A stretch of 64,000 nt of DNA from assembly GCF_004331485.1 (NCBI RefSeq), contig NZ_SJKD01000016.1, forward strand, positions 1-64,000. The letters are read 5' to 3'. Shown in pieces: positions 44,946-54,799 of the stretch. The DNA comes from Kribbella capetownensis. GTDB taxonomy: Bacteria > Actinomycetota > Actinomycetes > Propionibacteriales > Kribbellaceae. Position 1 is the stretch's first letter. Each line of letters begins with the position of its first letter. Both the position numbers and the translations under genes were made by a program. The notes beneath the pieces are model-generated. The model was not told the origin of the DNA. It worked only from the letters and a program-made list of their open reading frames with translations, and did not search any database.

Positions 44946-44960
44946 TGAAAACGATTGTCA
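44946..44960. promoter_or_regulatory. Zur-type box upstream of the importer/biosynthesis operon
   Basis: TGAAAACGATTGTCA is a 15-bp near-palindrome matching the actinobacterial Zur consensus of the TGAAAATGATTTTCA type at 13 of 15 positions. It lies 20 nt upstream of the GTG start of the binding-protein gene, so a bound repressor would block the promoter. IdeR/DmdR boxes (TTAGGTTAGGCTAACCTAA-like) look different. Confidence 0.75.
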
Positions 44961-45073
44961 AATCCAGCGCGCATCCGAACCCGACGCCATCATTCTTCCG
45001 ACCCCGCCCCCCGACTGCTCTCCGTGACGGCGTGTCACTTCCGCATACCGGGAGTCACCACCAGAAAACGAAA

Positions 45074-45104
45074 GCCCGCCCCGGCGCAGAACACCGGGAC
45101 GGGC
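45074..45104 (-). terminator. Terminator after the FMN reductase gene
   Basis: The stem GCCCGCCCCGG (45074-45084) / CCGGGACGGGC (45094-45104) has one mismatch. On the minus strand it is followed by TTTCGTTTTC. It lies 18 nt after the stop. Confidence 0.75.
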
Positions 45105-45121
45105 GACAGAAGCAGGACGGC

Positions 45122-45691
45122 TCAGGCAGCGGCGGGGACCCGGACGCTGGCGAGGGCGTTGCTCCAGCTGATCACCTGGTCGAGCATGGCGTGGACCTCG
45201 GGCTCGTGGAAGTCGGCCGGCGCGAACTCGGAGTAGTTCTTGAAGTCGGTGGCGAGCGACAACGTGACCTGGTTGCGGACGTCGGCGACCTTGAGCTCGC
45301 CCATCACCAGACGCAGGTGCTCGACCGCGCGGGCGCCGCCGACCGCGCCGTAGCTGACGAAGCCGGCCGCCTTGTCGTTCCACTCCTTGAACAGGAAGTC
45401 GATCGCGTTCTTCAGCGCGCCGGAGGTGGAGTGGTTGTACTCCGGGGTGACGAAGACGAATCCGTCGAAGGAGGCGATCTTCTCGGCCCAGGCGTGCGTG
45501 TGCGGCTGGCTGTACTGGCCCATTGACGGCGGCATCGCCTCGTCCAGGTGCGGCAGCTTGTAGTCGGCGATGTCGACCAGCTCGAACTCGGCGTCACTGC
45601 GCTGCTTGGCCAGATCCAGCACCCATTGCGCCACGGCTTCGCCGTTGCGGCCCGGGCGCGTGCTGCCGAGGATGATCGCGATCTTGGGCAT
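45122..45691 (-). CDS. NADPH-dependent FMN reductase family protein
   Basis: The product has 189 residues with a flavodoxin-like fold. IAIILGSTRPGRNGEAVAQW is the FMN phosphate-binding loop, VFVTPEYNHSTSGALKNAID the family signature, and VSYGAVGGARAVEHLR the third motif. It reduces FMN, quinones or azo compounds with NADPH. ATG 45691 lies 38 nt from a 20-bp palindromic operator. The adjacent MarR gene is the likely regulator, suggesting a response to quinones or electrophiles. Confidence 0.9.
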   Translation of the reverse strand: MPKIAIILGSTRPGRNGEAVAQWVLDLAKQRSDAEFELVDIADYKLPHLDEAMPPSMGQYSQPHTHAWAEKIASFDGFVFVTPEYNHSTSGALKNAIDFLFKEWNDKAAGFVSYGAVGGARAVEHLRLVMGELKVADVRNQVTLSLATDFKNYSEFAPADFHEPEVHAMLDQVISWSNALASVRVPAAA

Positions 45692-45729
45692 GGCTGTTCC
45701 TTCACGAAGAGAGGGGCGCCCGGAGGCTC

Positions 45730-45773
45730 TTTGGTGATGCATCACCAAAATAGCTCATCGAGATGACATGTCA
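45730..45773. promoter_or_regulatory. 20-bp perfect palindrome and TGACATGTCA site upstream of FMN reductase
   Basis: TTTGGTGATGCATCACCAAA (45730-45749) is a perfect palindrome 38 bp upstream of the FMN reductase ATG. Fifteen bp further on, TGACATGTCA (45764-45773) is a second one. A near-copy, TTGACATATCA, occurs at 46323-46333 upstream of the marR gene. This suggests the MarR protein uses TGACATRTCA and that another dimeric regulator may use the 20-mer. Confidence 0.7.
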
Positions 45774-45814
45774 ACCCACGGGGTGAGCTCCCAGCTGCTG
45801 GGACCGCCGGCGAT

Positions 45815-46300
45815 CTATTCCTCGCAGTCCGGGGTCGCGCAAGGGTTCGCGGGCACCGCGGTGAGGACGCGCTCGAAGAGGACGCCGAGCTGGCCCTGCT
45901 CCTCGGGACTCAGGTGGTCGAAGAAGTAGCTGCGGACGGCCTCGACGTGGTCCGGTGCGGCCGCCTCGATCGCCTTCCGGCCGAGGCCGGTGAGCCGGAC
46001 CATCGAGCCGCGGGCGTCGGACTCGCACTCCTCGCGAGTGACCAGGCCACGCTTCTCCATCCGGCTGACCTGGTGCGACAGCCGGCTGCGCTCCCAGCCG
46101 ACCGACTTGCCCAGGTCGCGGGTGCGCAGTACGCCGTCCTCCGCGACGGACAGCGGATGCAGCAGGGCGTAGTCGGCGCCGGACAGCCCGGAGTTCGCGA
46201 TCAGCCGGGCCTCGAGGGCGCGCATCAGCTCGCGATGCGCGTCACGGTACGACTCCCAGAGGCGCGCCTCGTGCGCATCCAGCCACCGTGGTTCCGTCAT
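45815..46300 (-). CDS. MarR family transcriptional regulator
   Basis: The product has 161 residues. The winged helix is seen at LSGADYALLHPLSVAEDGVL, LGKSVGWERSRLSHQVSRME and wing ECESDARGSMVRLT. The C-terminal tail has two cysteines (CATPDCEE) that could be redox-active. It is encoded just upstream of the FMN reductase on the same strand, with similar TGACATRTCA palindromes before each gene. A quinone- or redox-responsive repressor is plausible. Confidence 0.9.
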   Translation of the reverse strand: MTEPRWLDAHEARLWESYRDAHRELMRALEARLIANSGLSGADYALLHPLSVAEDGVLRTRDLGKSVGWERSRLSHQVSRMEKRGLVTREECESDARGSMVRLTGLGRKAIEAAAPDHVEAVRSYFFDHLSPEEQGQLGVLFERVLTAVPANPCATPDCEE

Positions 46301-46346
46301 CCACCCATTGTACGGACATCTGTTGACATATCACCGAGTCAGCAAG

Positions 46347-47339
46347 TCACGGCGTGCGCGAAAGGGCAACGGCCAGGCCCACGGTCCCCGCCATGATCAG
46401 CAACTCGACGATCGCCAACCGCCGGAATGCCCCCGGATCCCCGGCCGCCAACTCCGGGAGCGTCGTACGCCGATGCCACCATCCGACCAGCACCAGAATC
46501 GCGAACGCCACGGTCTTCGCGAACACCAGAGCGCCGTACCCGCTGGTGACCCACTGAGTGATCAGCGCCCAGCCATCCTCCCGCCCGCCGAGGTGGATCT
46601 CAGCGGTCACCAACCCGGTGACGCCCATCGCGATCGCACAGACCAGCGCGAGCCGGCTGAAGCGCTCGACCGCCTGCCGATTCCGGGCATACCGCAGTAC
46701 GGCGCCCAGACCGCCAATCCACGCCGTCGCGGCGAAGACGTGGACGACCAGTGAGCTGGTCGCGAGGACGGACCAGACGTTCGTCCGCTCGATCGCTCCG
46801 TGCCCGGTGAGGAGCGGACCGGTCAGTGCCGCTGCGGTGAGCACCGCCGCGAACCGCGCGCCACGGACCGTCCGGCAGCCGCTCAGAACCACCGCGAGAA
46901 TCGCCGTCAGTACGACGGCCACCGCCAGAGCCCTGACCTGCAAGAGCTCCCCCGCCGCGGACGCGTGCTCGGCAAGGTGCGACAACGGAATCCCCAGGAT
47001 CACCGCGGCCGAGGTGACCAGCCCCCCGATGCTCGCCACCGCCCAGACAGCGGCCGCGATCGCCGCGTCCTGGCAGGCTCGCAACGCCTTCGGCGACAGC
47101 CTCCCATCAGTTGCTGGAAGCAACAGTACGACGGCCACCAGCGCACCGCCCGTCGCCACCGCGGCAATATCGGCGACGAAGCGCAGGACCGGAACCGACC
47201 AGGACAAAGGCATTCCGGCGCCGATGAGACCGTCCGGCAACGGTTGTGGCGCACCACCGGCCGCGAGCAAGGCGGCCACCATCACCACGATGCCAGCGGC
47301 AACCATCCCACCCGCGACGGCCGGTTTCGCCGACCTCAT
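46347..47339 (-). CDS. copD: CopD family copper resistance membrane protein
   Basis: The product has 330 residues with about eight membrane helices. Conserved features include HVFAATAWIGGLGAVLRYA and the helix with RFSRLALVCAIAMGVTGLV, which match the CopD domain. CopD is thought to move copper across the cytoplasmic membrane in partnership with CopC. The ATG overlaps the copC stop by 4 nt. Confidence 0.9.
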   Translation of the reverse strand: MRSAKPAVAGGMVAAGIVVMVAALLAAGGAPQPLPDGLIGAGMPLSWSVPVLRFVADIAAVATGGALVAVVLLLPATDGRLSPKALRACQDAAIAAAVWAVASIGGLVTSAAVILGIPLSHLAEHASAAGELLQVRALAVAVVLTAILAVVLSGCRTVRGARFAAVLTAAALTGPLLTGHGAIERTNVWSVLATSSLVVHVFAATAWIGGLGAVLRYARNRQAVERFSRLALVCAIAMGVTGLVTAEIHLGGREDGWALITQWVTSGYGALVFAKTVAFAILVLVGWWHRRTTLPELAAGDPGAFRRLAIVELLIMAGTVGLAVALSRTP

Positions 47340-47848
47340 TGCGAGGCGGGCCGGCGGCGGACGATGACGATCGCGAGCGCCACCACGACGAGCATCACCA
47401 GGCACAGCGCCACGATCGTGACCGTGTTCGAGCCGCTGTCCTGACTGGCGGTCGGCGTACCGCCTGGCTGGGTGGCCGGGTGGCCGGAGTGGGTGACGGT
47501 GAACGATCCGGTGACGGTGATCGGGTGACCGTCGGCCGACACCACGCGGGCGTCGACCTGGTAGCGGCCGGCGTCGACCATCGCGCCGACCGGCTGGGTC
47601 ACCGTGTTGTCGATCACCTGCACATCGCCGGTGGCGACGTTCTTCCCGGACGGCGACTTGACCTGCACCTGCGTGCCGTTGCTGCCGACCGGCTCGTTGA
47701 AGGTCAGCACCACCTTGGTCGGCGGTGCGGCCATCGACGAACCGTCGCCCGGGGTCATCGACTCGAGCTTGGCGTGCGCCGCCGCCACTCCGGTGGAAAC
47801 CACCAGAGCGAGCAGCGACGCCACCAGTACTGCGATCAGTCGGCGCAC
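47336..47848 (-). CDS. copC: CopC family copper-binding protein with C-terminal anchor
   Basis: The product has 170 residues. A signal peptide ends at AAA, so the mature protein begins HAKLESMTPGDG with the N-terminal copper-binding His. The CopC beta-barrel follows (VVLTFNEPV, YQVDARVVSADGHPITVTGSF with conserved Asp-His), then a Ser/Thr linker and one membrane helix (IVALCLVMLVVVALAIVIV). It is extracytoplasmic and captures Cu(II). It lies 2 nt after ycnI and overlaps copD. Confidence 0.93.
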   Translation of the reverse strand: MRRLIAVLVASLLALVVSTGVAAAHAKLESMTPGDGSSMAAPPTKVVLTFNEPVGSNGTQVQVKSPSGKNVATGDVQVIDNTVTQPVGAMVDAGRYQVDARVVSADGHPITVTGSFTVTHSGHPATQPGGTPTASQDSGSNTVTIVALCLVMLVVVALAIVIVRRRPASQ

Positions 47849-47850
47849 GA

Positions 47851-48540
47851 CTACGCCTTCTCGGATCCGGCCGGCTTGCGGGACCGGAGCCCCAGGCCCA
47901 AGCCGATCAGGCCCAGCAGTAGGCCGGCGCCACCAAGGACGCGAGCCAACGGATCCGACGAGTTCTCCGACTCCGGCGTCGTTGCCGCGACCGGTGTGAT
48001 CGCGGCTGCCAGCTTGAGCGTCGGCGCCGGGTGCTCCGGCTCTTCAGCACCCTCCTTGGCGAGTTGGTCCCACTTGACCACCTCACCGTCGCTGTAGGAC
48101 TGCACTGCGGGGAAGCTCAGCGCGTCGACGCCGTCCGGAATGCGCCCGACGGACAGGGAGAACTCGTCGAAGTTGCCGGCCGGGACCCCGCCAGCCGTGG
48201 CCGTCCAGGTCACGGTGGTGATCGCCTTGGTCAGCGTGACGTCGCCGACCTTGACCGGCGCAGGCAGTTGCTCGGTCGTCTTCACCACCGTCCAGCCGGG
48301 CTTGACCTGCGCGCCGACGCTGGCGAACGGGTGGTCCTTGGGCAACGAGACGACGAGCTTCGTGGTGGCGGCCGTATCGGACTCGGTCGGCACGCGGAAG
48401 ACCAGCTTCGCGTACCCACCGGGCTTGGCATCCGGCGACGACACCGTGACGTGGGCCGACGCCGAGGTGGCGGCGCCGGCCAGCACAAGCGTGGATGCGG
48501 CCGCGATCGCGACAGCACGCAGGGCGAACTTCTTGGACAT
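47851..48540 (-). CDS. ycnI: YcnI-like (DUF1775) copper-associated membrane-anchored protein
   Basis: The product has 229 residues. The signal peptide ends at SASA, leaving an N-terminal His (HVTVSSPDAKPGGYAKLVF). The domain includes YxxLxFRVPxE-like text, TVTWTATAGGVPAGNFDEF and the conserved W in VVKWDQLA. One C-terminal membrane helix is present. YcnI domains bind Cu(II) through the N-terminal His and a Trp. It is encoded immediately before copC, as in many actinobacteria. Confidence 0.92.
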   Translation of the reverse strand: MSKKFALRAVAIAAASTLVLAGAATSASAHVTVSSPDAKPGGYAKLVFRVPTESDTAATTKLVVSLPKDHPFASVGAQVKPGWTVVKTTEQLPAPVKVGDVTLTKAITTVTWTATAGGVPAGNFDEFSLSVGRIPDGVDALSFPAVQSYSDGEVVKWDQLAKEGAEEPEHPAPTLKLAAAITPVAATTPESENSSDPLARVLGGAGLLLGLIGLGLGLRSRKPAGSEKA

Positions 48541-48593
48541 GGGAACCTTTCGCGGTCACACGGGACGACCCGGCCGCGAAGGCACGCGGCCGG

Positions 48594-49142
48594 TCAGGAC
48601 ATCGCTGGGATCGCCCGGATGACCGGCGGCCCGCGCCGCGAGACGTTCGAGGTGAGCCACCGCTGAACCAGTCGCGGTGACGGCGGTACGACGAGCAGTA
48701 CGGCGGCGTACCGGCGTACTGGGGTCAAGATCGGCAGGCGGGGCAGGAGACGGGCGAAGATCCGCAGTACCCGGTGGACCCAGCGATGTGCGCCGGTGAT
48801 CGCGACGACGCCGGCGAGCAGGACGGTCAGGTGCGCGGCGGTCATGACGAGACTGCCGCCGATCCCGCGCGGCATCATCTCGTGGTGCATCGGCATGGCC
48901 ATCGGCTCGTGGGCCGCGTCGAGGGTGACGTGGACGAAGAGCTGGATCGCGGCGAGCACGACCACGGACAGTGCGCGTTCGCCGGCGAGGTACTCACCCA
49001 ACAGCCAGCAGACCGCGGTCAGGGCCAGCAGCGGCGAGACCAACTGCAGCGAGACTGTGCCGCCCGCGAGCGCGTGACCGCCCACCGCGACCACAACGCT
49101 CAGCGCCGCGACCACGGGCGTCACACTGCTCTCGGCGTGCAT
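48594..49142 (-). CDS. Membrane protein with Met/His-rich loop, copper operon leader
   Basis: The product has 182 residues and about four membrane helices. The loop between helices 2-3 and 4 is HEPMAMPMHHEMMPRG, a run of Met and His residues typical of Cu(I)/Cu(II) ligands. The C-terminus is basic. It is encoded 53 nt upstream of ycnI on the same strand and divergent from the ROK gene. It is an uncharacterised component of the copper operon; I do not recognise a named family. Confidence 0.75.
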   Translation of the reverse strand: MHAESSVTPVVAALSVVVAVGGHALAGGTVSLQLVSPLLALTAVCWLLGEYLAGERALSVVVLAAIQLFVHVTLDAAHEPMAMPMHHEMMPRGIGGSLVMTAAHLTVLLAGVVAITGAHRWVHRVLRIFARLLPRLPILTPVRRYAAVLLVVPPSPRLVQRWLTSNVSRRGPPVIRAIPAMS

Positions 49143-49233
49143 TCCCGATCCCCTCGAGTGTCACTCGTACCAGACACTCTACGGACACGGCCGGGCAAAG
49201 TGTGGCGCACCCTGTTGCTGTCAAGATGAGCGG

Positions 49234-50070
49234 ATGGACGTAGCTGTGCTGGAGGTCGGGGGCAGTCACGTGACGGCGGCAGTCGTGTCGCCGGACGACT
49301 GGTCTGTGCACGTGGTGGAGCGGGCCAAGCTCGAGTCGCAGAAGGCGGCCGAGGTGGTCGTCGCGCAGTTGGCGGCGGCGGCCCGGAAGTTGCCGCTGGC
49401 AAACGGTCTGGCGGTGGCGCTGCCCGGTCCGTTCGACTTCGCCACCGGCGTCGCCTGGTATCGCGGCCAGGACAAGTTCGACCAGCTGTACGGGTACAAC
49501 CTGGGCGACAGTCTGCGTGCGGAGCTCGCCCTGGACCGGCTGATGTTCATGAACGACGCCGAGGCGTTCGCTGTCGGTGAGTGGACCGCGGGCGAGGTCC
49601 GCGGTGTCGAGCGCTGCGTCGGCGTCACCATCGGCACCGGCGTCGGTACGGCGTTCCTCGCCGACGGCCACGTGGTCCGCGAGGGCGACACCGTCCCGCC
49701 CGGCGGTGAGCTCTACAAGACGGAGTACGACGGCAAGCCGCTGGAGGACTCGATCTCCGGGCGAGCGATCCTGCGCAGGTACTTCGCAAGCACGGGCACC
49801 GAAGCGCCCGGGGTCAAGGAGATCGCCGACCAGGCACGAGCCGGTGACGCCGCCGCGAAGGACGCCCTGCTGACCTCCTTCGGTGATCTTGCGACCGCAC
49901 TCACCGCTTGGCTCAATCGCTTCGGGGTGACGAAGACCGTGCTGGGTGGCTCGATATCGGGAGCGTTCGACATCGTGGCGGAGGTGTTCAGCTTCGACGT
50001 CGCGCCCACCAAGGACACCGAGCACTCGGCGCTGATCGGCGCGGCAGCGCACTACCTGCGCTCGAACTGA
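49234..50070 (+). CDS. ROK family protein (sugar kinase-like)
   Basis: The product has 278 residues with an actin-fold kinase. The phosphate-1 motif is LEVGGSHVTAAV, the catalytic region FMNDAEAFAVGEW, and the adenosine motif TIGTGVGTAFL. The zinc-binding CxCGxxGCxE motif of classical ROK glucokinases is absent: only GGELY remains, and the region after it lacks cysteines. The substrate may therefore differ, or zinc is not used. ATG 49234, divergent from the copper operon. Confidence 0.82.
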   Translation: MDVAVLEVGGSHVTAAVVSPDDWSVHVVERAKLESQKAAEVVVAQLAAAARKLPLANGLAVALPGPFDFATGVAWYRGQDKFDQLYGYNLGDSLRAELALDRLMFMNDAEAFAVGEWTAGEVRGVERCVGVTIGTGVGTAFLADGHVVREGDTVPPGGELYKTEYDGKPLEDSISGRAILRRYFASTGTEAPGVKEIADQARAGDAAAKDALLTSFGDLATALTAWLNRFGVTKTVLGGSISGAFDIVAEVFSFDVAPTKDTEHSALIGAAAHYLRSN

Positions 50071-50100
50071 ATTGTCCGCGGCTCTGGTTACGGTCGCTCC

Positions 50101-50769
50101 ATGAAGATCGCCGCGCCCCGGCTGCGCACCCAGCTCGAGTCCGCGTCGCCCACGCCGGACGACCTCGACGACGAGACCCGGTTGCTCGACCTGTCCCTGG
50201 AGGACGTGGACCTGAGCGATCTCGTCGCCGAGCATCTCGAGCTGAGCGGATGCCGGCTGACCCGCGCCAAGCTGGCCGGGTCGGACCTGGACAAGCTGAT
50301 CCTGGTCGACACCGAGCTGGCCCAGTGCGACGTTGCGAACGCCCGCTGGTCCGATGGCGCCCTCACCCGGGTGGCGATCACCTCGTCCCGGCTGACCGGG
50401 TTCGCCGGGCCGGGGATGAGCATCCAGCACGCCACGATCCGTGACAGCGTGCTCGACTTCGGCTCGTTCCGGTTCGCGAAGTTCGTGAAGGTCGAGTTCT
50501 CCGACTGCCGGCTGCAGAACGCGGACTTCGTCTCCGCGGATCTGACCGGAGCCGTGTTCCGCTCCTGCGACCTGACCGGGGCGGAGTTCTCCCAGGTCAA
50601 GGCGTCCGGCGCGGTCTTCGTCGACTGCACCTGGGACGCCGCCCGCGGCCTCACCGCCCTGACCGGCGCGACCGTGGCCTCCTCCTCCCCGATCGACACC
50701 CTGACCTTCACCAGCGCGGTCACCACAGCGGCCGGGATCACCCTGACTCACCCGGACGACCTCGACTAG
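50101..50769 (+). CDS. Pentapeptide repeat protein
   Basis: The product has 222 residues. Repeating A(D/N)LxX units give a right-handed quadrilateral beta-helix: LSLEDVDLSDLVAEHLELSG, RLTRAKLAGSDLDKL, NADFVSADLTGAVFRSCDLT. Such proteins include DNA-gyrase-protecting Qnr/MfpA types and many of unknown role; the interrupted helix here is not a clear Qnr. It lies 30 nt after the ROK gene. Confidence 0.85.
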   Translation: MKIAAPRLRTQLESASPTPDDLDDETRLLDLSLEDVDLSDLVAEHLELSGCRLTRAKLAGSDLDKLILVDTELAQCDVANARWSDGALTRVAITSSRLTGFAGPGMSIQHATIRDSVLDFGSFRFAKFVKVEFSDCRLQNADFVSADLTGAVFRSCDLTGAEFSQVKASGAVFVDCTWDAARGLTALTGATVASSSPIDTLTFTSAVTTAAGITLTHPDDLD

Positions 50770-50820
50770 CCCCACACCCACCCCCGCCACCCACCCCCGC
50801 CACACTCCCCCCGCCCCGGC

Positions 50821-50928
50821 CCGGAGGTGGCATTTGGACGGATATCCCTTCAGGTTGCGGGTTCTCATACGTTATTGCGGCCGCAGAACCCGTCAGTTGA
50901 GGGGATATCCGTCCAAATGCGCCTCCGG
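50821..50928. repeat. 108-bp imperfect inverted repeat (MITE- or REP-like)
   Basis: GCATTTGGACGGATATCCC (50830-50848) and its exact reverse complement (50902-50920) form the core. The outer arms CCGGAGG/CCTCCGG (50821-50827, 50922-50928) and inner GGGTTCT/AGAACCC (50859-50865, 50885-50891) extend it to about 44-bp arms with a few mismatches. Its AT content is higher than its surroundings. It fits a mobile palindromic unit or an RNA hairpin. Confidence 0.85.
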
Positions 50929-50985
50929 GCCGCCGGGGGAGGGCTGGGCCGGGCCGCGGGGGGAGGGCTGGGGCGGGGCGCGACG
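50929..50985 (+). repeat. G-rich 24-bp tandem repeats
   Basis: GGGGGAGGGCTGGG occurs at 50935-50948 and 50959-50972, a 24-bp period, followed by GGGGCGGGG. The plus strand has at least seven G runs of three or more and could form a G-quadruplex about 100 bp upstream of icd. Confidence 0.7.
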
Positions 50986-51074
50986 GAGCGTGAGCATGGA
51001 CACGTCCGGTCTGGACGGGGCTGACCGCCTATTAGGGTGGGGGCGGAGCTTGCCGACCTGAAGTGGAGCACGTG

Positions 51075-53291
<2,217 letters not shown>

Positions 53292-53302
53292 TCTGAAGTT
53301 CT

Positions 53303-53336
53303 GAGCGCCCGGTGACCTCTCGGTCACCGGGCGCTC
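53303..53336 (+). terminator. Terminator after icd
   Basis: A perfect 15-bp stem GAGCGCCCGGTGACC (53303-53317) / GGTCACCGGGCGCTC (53322-53336) with loop TCTC lies 11 nt after the icd stop. There is no long U run. Confidence 0.8.
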
Positions 53337-53386
53337 GGCTGTAATTGGGCGGCGGCGTACGACAACTGCTCCTAAACTCACAGCAC

Positions 53387-54799
53387 ATGACCACAACCCG
53401 ATCCGTGCTTGCCGCTCAGGCCACGGACTTTCCCCGATGGTTCCAGGATGTGATTGCCAAAGCCGAGCTCGCCGACAACGGGCCGGTGCGGGGGACCATG
53501 GTCATCCGACCGTATGGGTACGGGATCTGGGAGCGGTTGCAGGCGGCGCTGGACGAGCGGATCAAGGCGGCCGGCGCGGCCAACGCGTACTTCCCGCTGC
53601 TGATCCCCGAGGGTCATCTGCGCCGCGAGGCCGAGCACGTGGAGGGTTTCAGTCCCGAGCTCGCCGTGGTGACGCATGCCGGAGGCAAGCAACTCGAGGA
53701 GCCGGCGGTGGTCCGCCCGACCTCGGAGACCGTCATCGGTGAGTACATGGCGAAGTGGATCCAGAGCTATCGCGACCTGCCGCTGCTGCTGAACCAGTGG
53801 GCCAACGCGGTCCGTTGGGAGCTGCGGCCACGGTTGTTCCTGCGGACGACGGAGTTCCTGTGGCAGGAGGGCCACACCGCGCACGCGACCGCCGCGGACG
53901 CCCGCGCGTTCGCCACCAGGATCCTGACCGACGTCTACCGCGACGTGATGGTGAACGTGCTGGCGATCCCGGTGCTGCCCGGCCGGAAGACGCGGCGGGA
54001 GCGCTTCGCCGGGGCGATCAACACGATGACGCTGGAAGCCATGACCGGTGACGGCAAGGCCCTGCAGATGGGCACGTCGCACGAACTCGGCCAGAACTTC
54101 GCCCGCGCCTTCGACATCGGCTTCCTGTCGAGCGACGGGCAGCGTGAGCTCGCCTGGACCACCTCCTGGGGCAGCACCACGCGCATGGTCGGCGGGATGA
54201 TCATGGTGCACGGCGACGACGCCGGGCTGCGCGTCCCGCCGCTCGTCGCGCCGACCCAGGTCGTCGTACTCGCGGTCAGGGACGAGACAGTCTCGGCCGC
54301 TCGACGGATCGCGGACGAGCTGACGGCGTCCGGTCTGCGCGTCGAGGTGGACGATCGCACCGACCAGCCCTTCGGCCGGCGCGCGGTGAACTGGGAGCTG
54401 AAGGGCGTCCCGGTCCGCATCGAGCTCGGCCCCCGCGACCTGGACGGCAACGTGGCAACGGTCGTACGCCGGCTGCGGAGCTCCGGCAAGGAGACCGCCG
54501 GTCTGCCGGACCTCACCTCGACCGTGGTGGCGGCGATGGAAGCGGACCAGGCTCAATTGCTGGCGGAAGCGACCGCGCGCCAGACCGCACGGACCACGGC
54601 GGTCTCCAGTGTGGACGAGGCGTTGGAGGCGGCGACGACCGGCTGGGCGAGCCTGCCGTACGACGTCGTCGGCGAAGACGGCGAGGACAGACTGGCCACG
54701 GCGGGGGTCACGGTCCGCTGCCTGCAGCGTCCGGACGGCACGCTCCCCACCGAAGACGACGAACGCGGCCTCACCGCATTCGTCGCCCGCTCCTACTAG
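53387..54799 (+). CDS. proS: Prolyl-tRNA synthetase, archaeal/eukaryal (type 3) form
   Basis: The product has 470 residues with a class II core. Motif 1 is in GPVRGTMVIRPYGYGIWERL; motif 2 is RWELRPRLFLRTTEFLWQEG with the EGHTAH signature of type 3 ProRS; motif 3 is SWGSTTRMVGGMIMVHGDDAG. The anticodon-binding domain (VVVLAVRDE, NWELKGVPVRIELGPRD) follows, then the zinc-like C-terminal domain ending in Tyr. The INS editing insertion of bacterial ProRS is absent. It charges tRNA-Pro; whether it is the only ProRS of the genome is unknown. ATG 53387. Confidence 0.93.
   Translation: MTTTRSVLAAQATDFPRWFQDVIAKAELADNGPVRGTMVIRPYGYGIWERLQAALDERIKAAGAANAYFPLLIPEGHLRREAEHVEGFSPELAVVTHAGGKQLEEPAVVRPTSETVIGEYMAKWIQSYRDLPLLLNQWANAVRWELRPRLFLRTTEFLWQEGHTAHATAADARAFATRILTDVYRDVMVNVLAIPVLPGRKTRRERFAGAINTMTLEAMTGDGKALQMGTSHELGQNFARAFDIGFLSSDGQRELAWTTSWGSTTRMVGGMIMVHGDDAGLRVPPLVAPTQVVVLAVRDETVSAARRIADELTASGLRVEVDDRTDQPFGRRAVNWELKGVPVRIELGPRDLDGNVATVVRRLRSSGKETAGLPDLTSTVVAAMEADQAQLLAEATARQTARTTAVSSVDEALEAATTGWASLPYDVVGEDGEDRLATAGVTVRCLQRPDGTLPTEDDERGLTAFVARSY

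Noticed and set aside
36721..44960. Operon as an ordinary dipeptide importer
   Set aside because: Possible, but PLP enzyme, DUF364, MFS exporter and the Zur box inside the same overlapping gene string are not explained by peptide nutrition.
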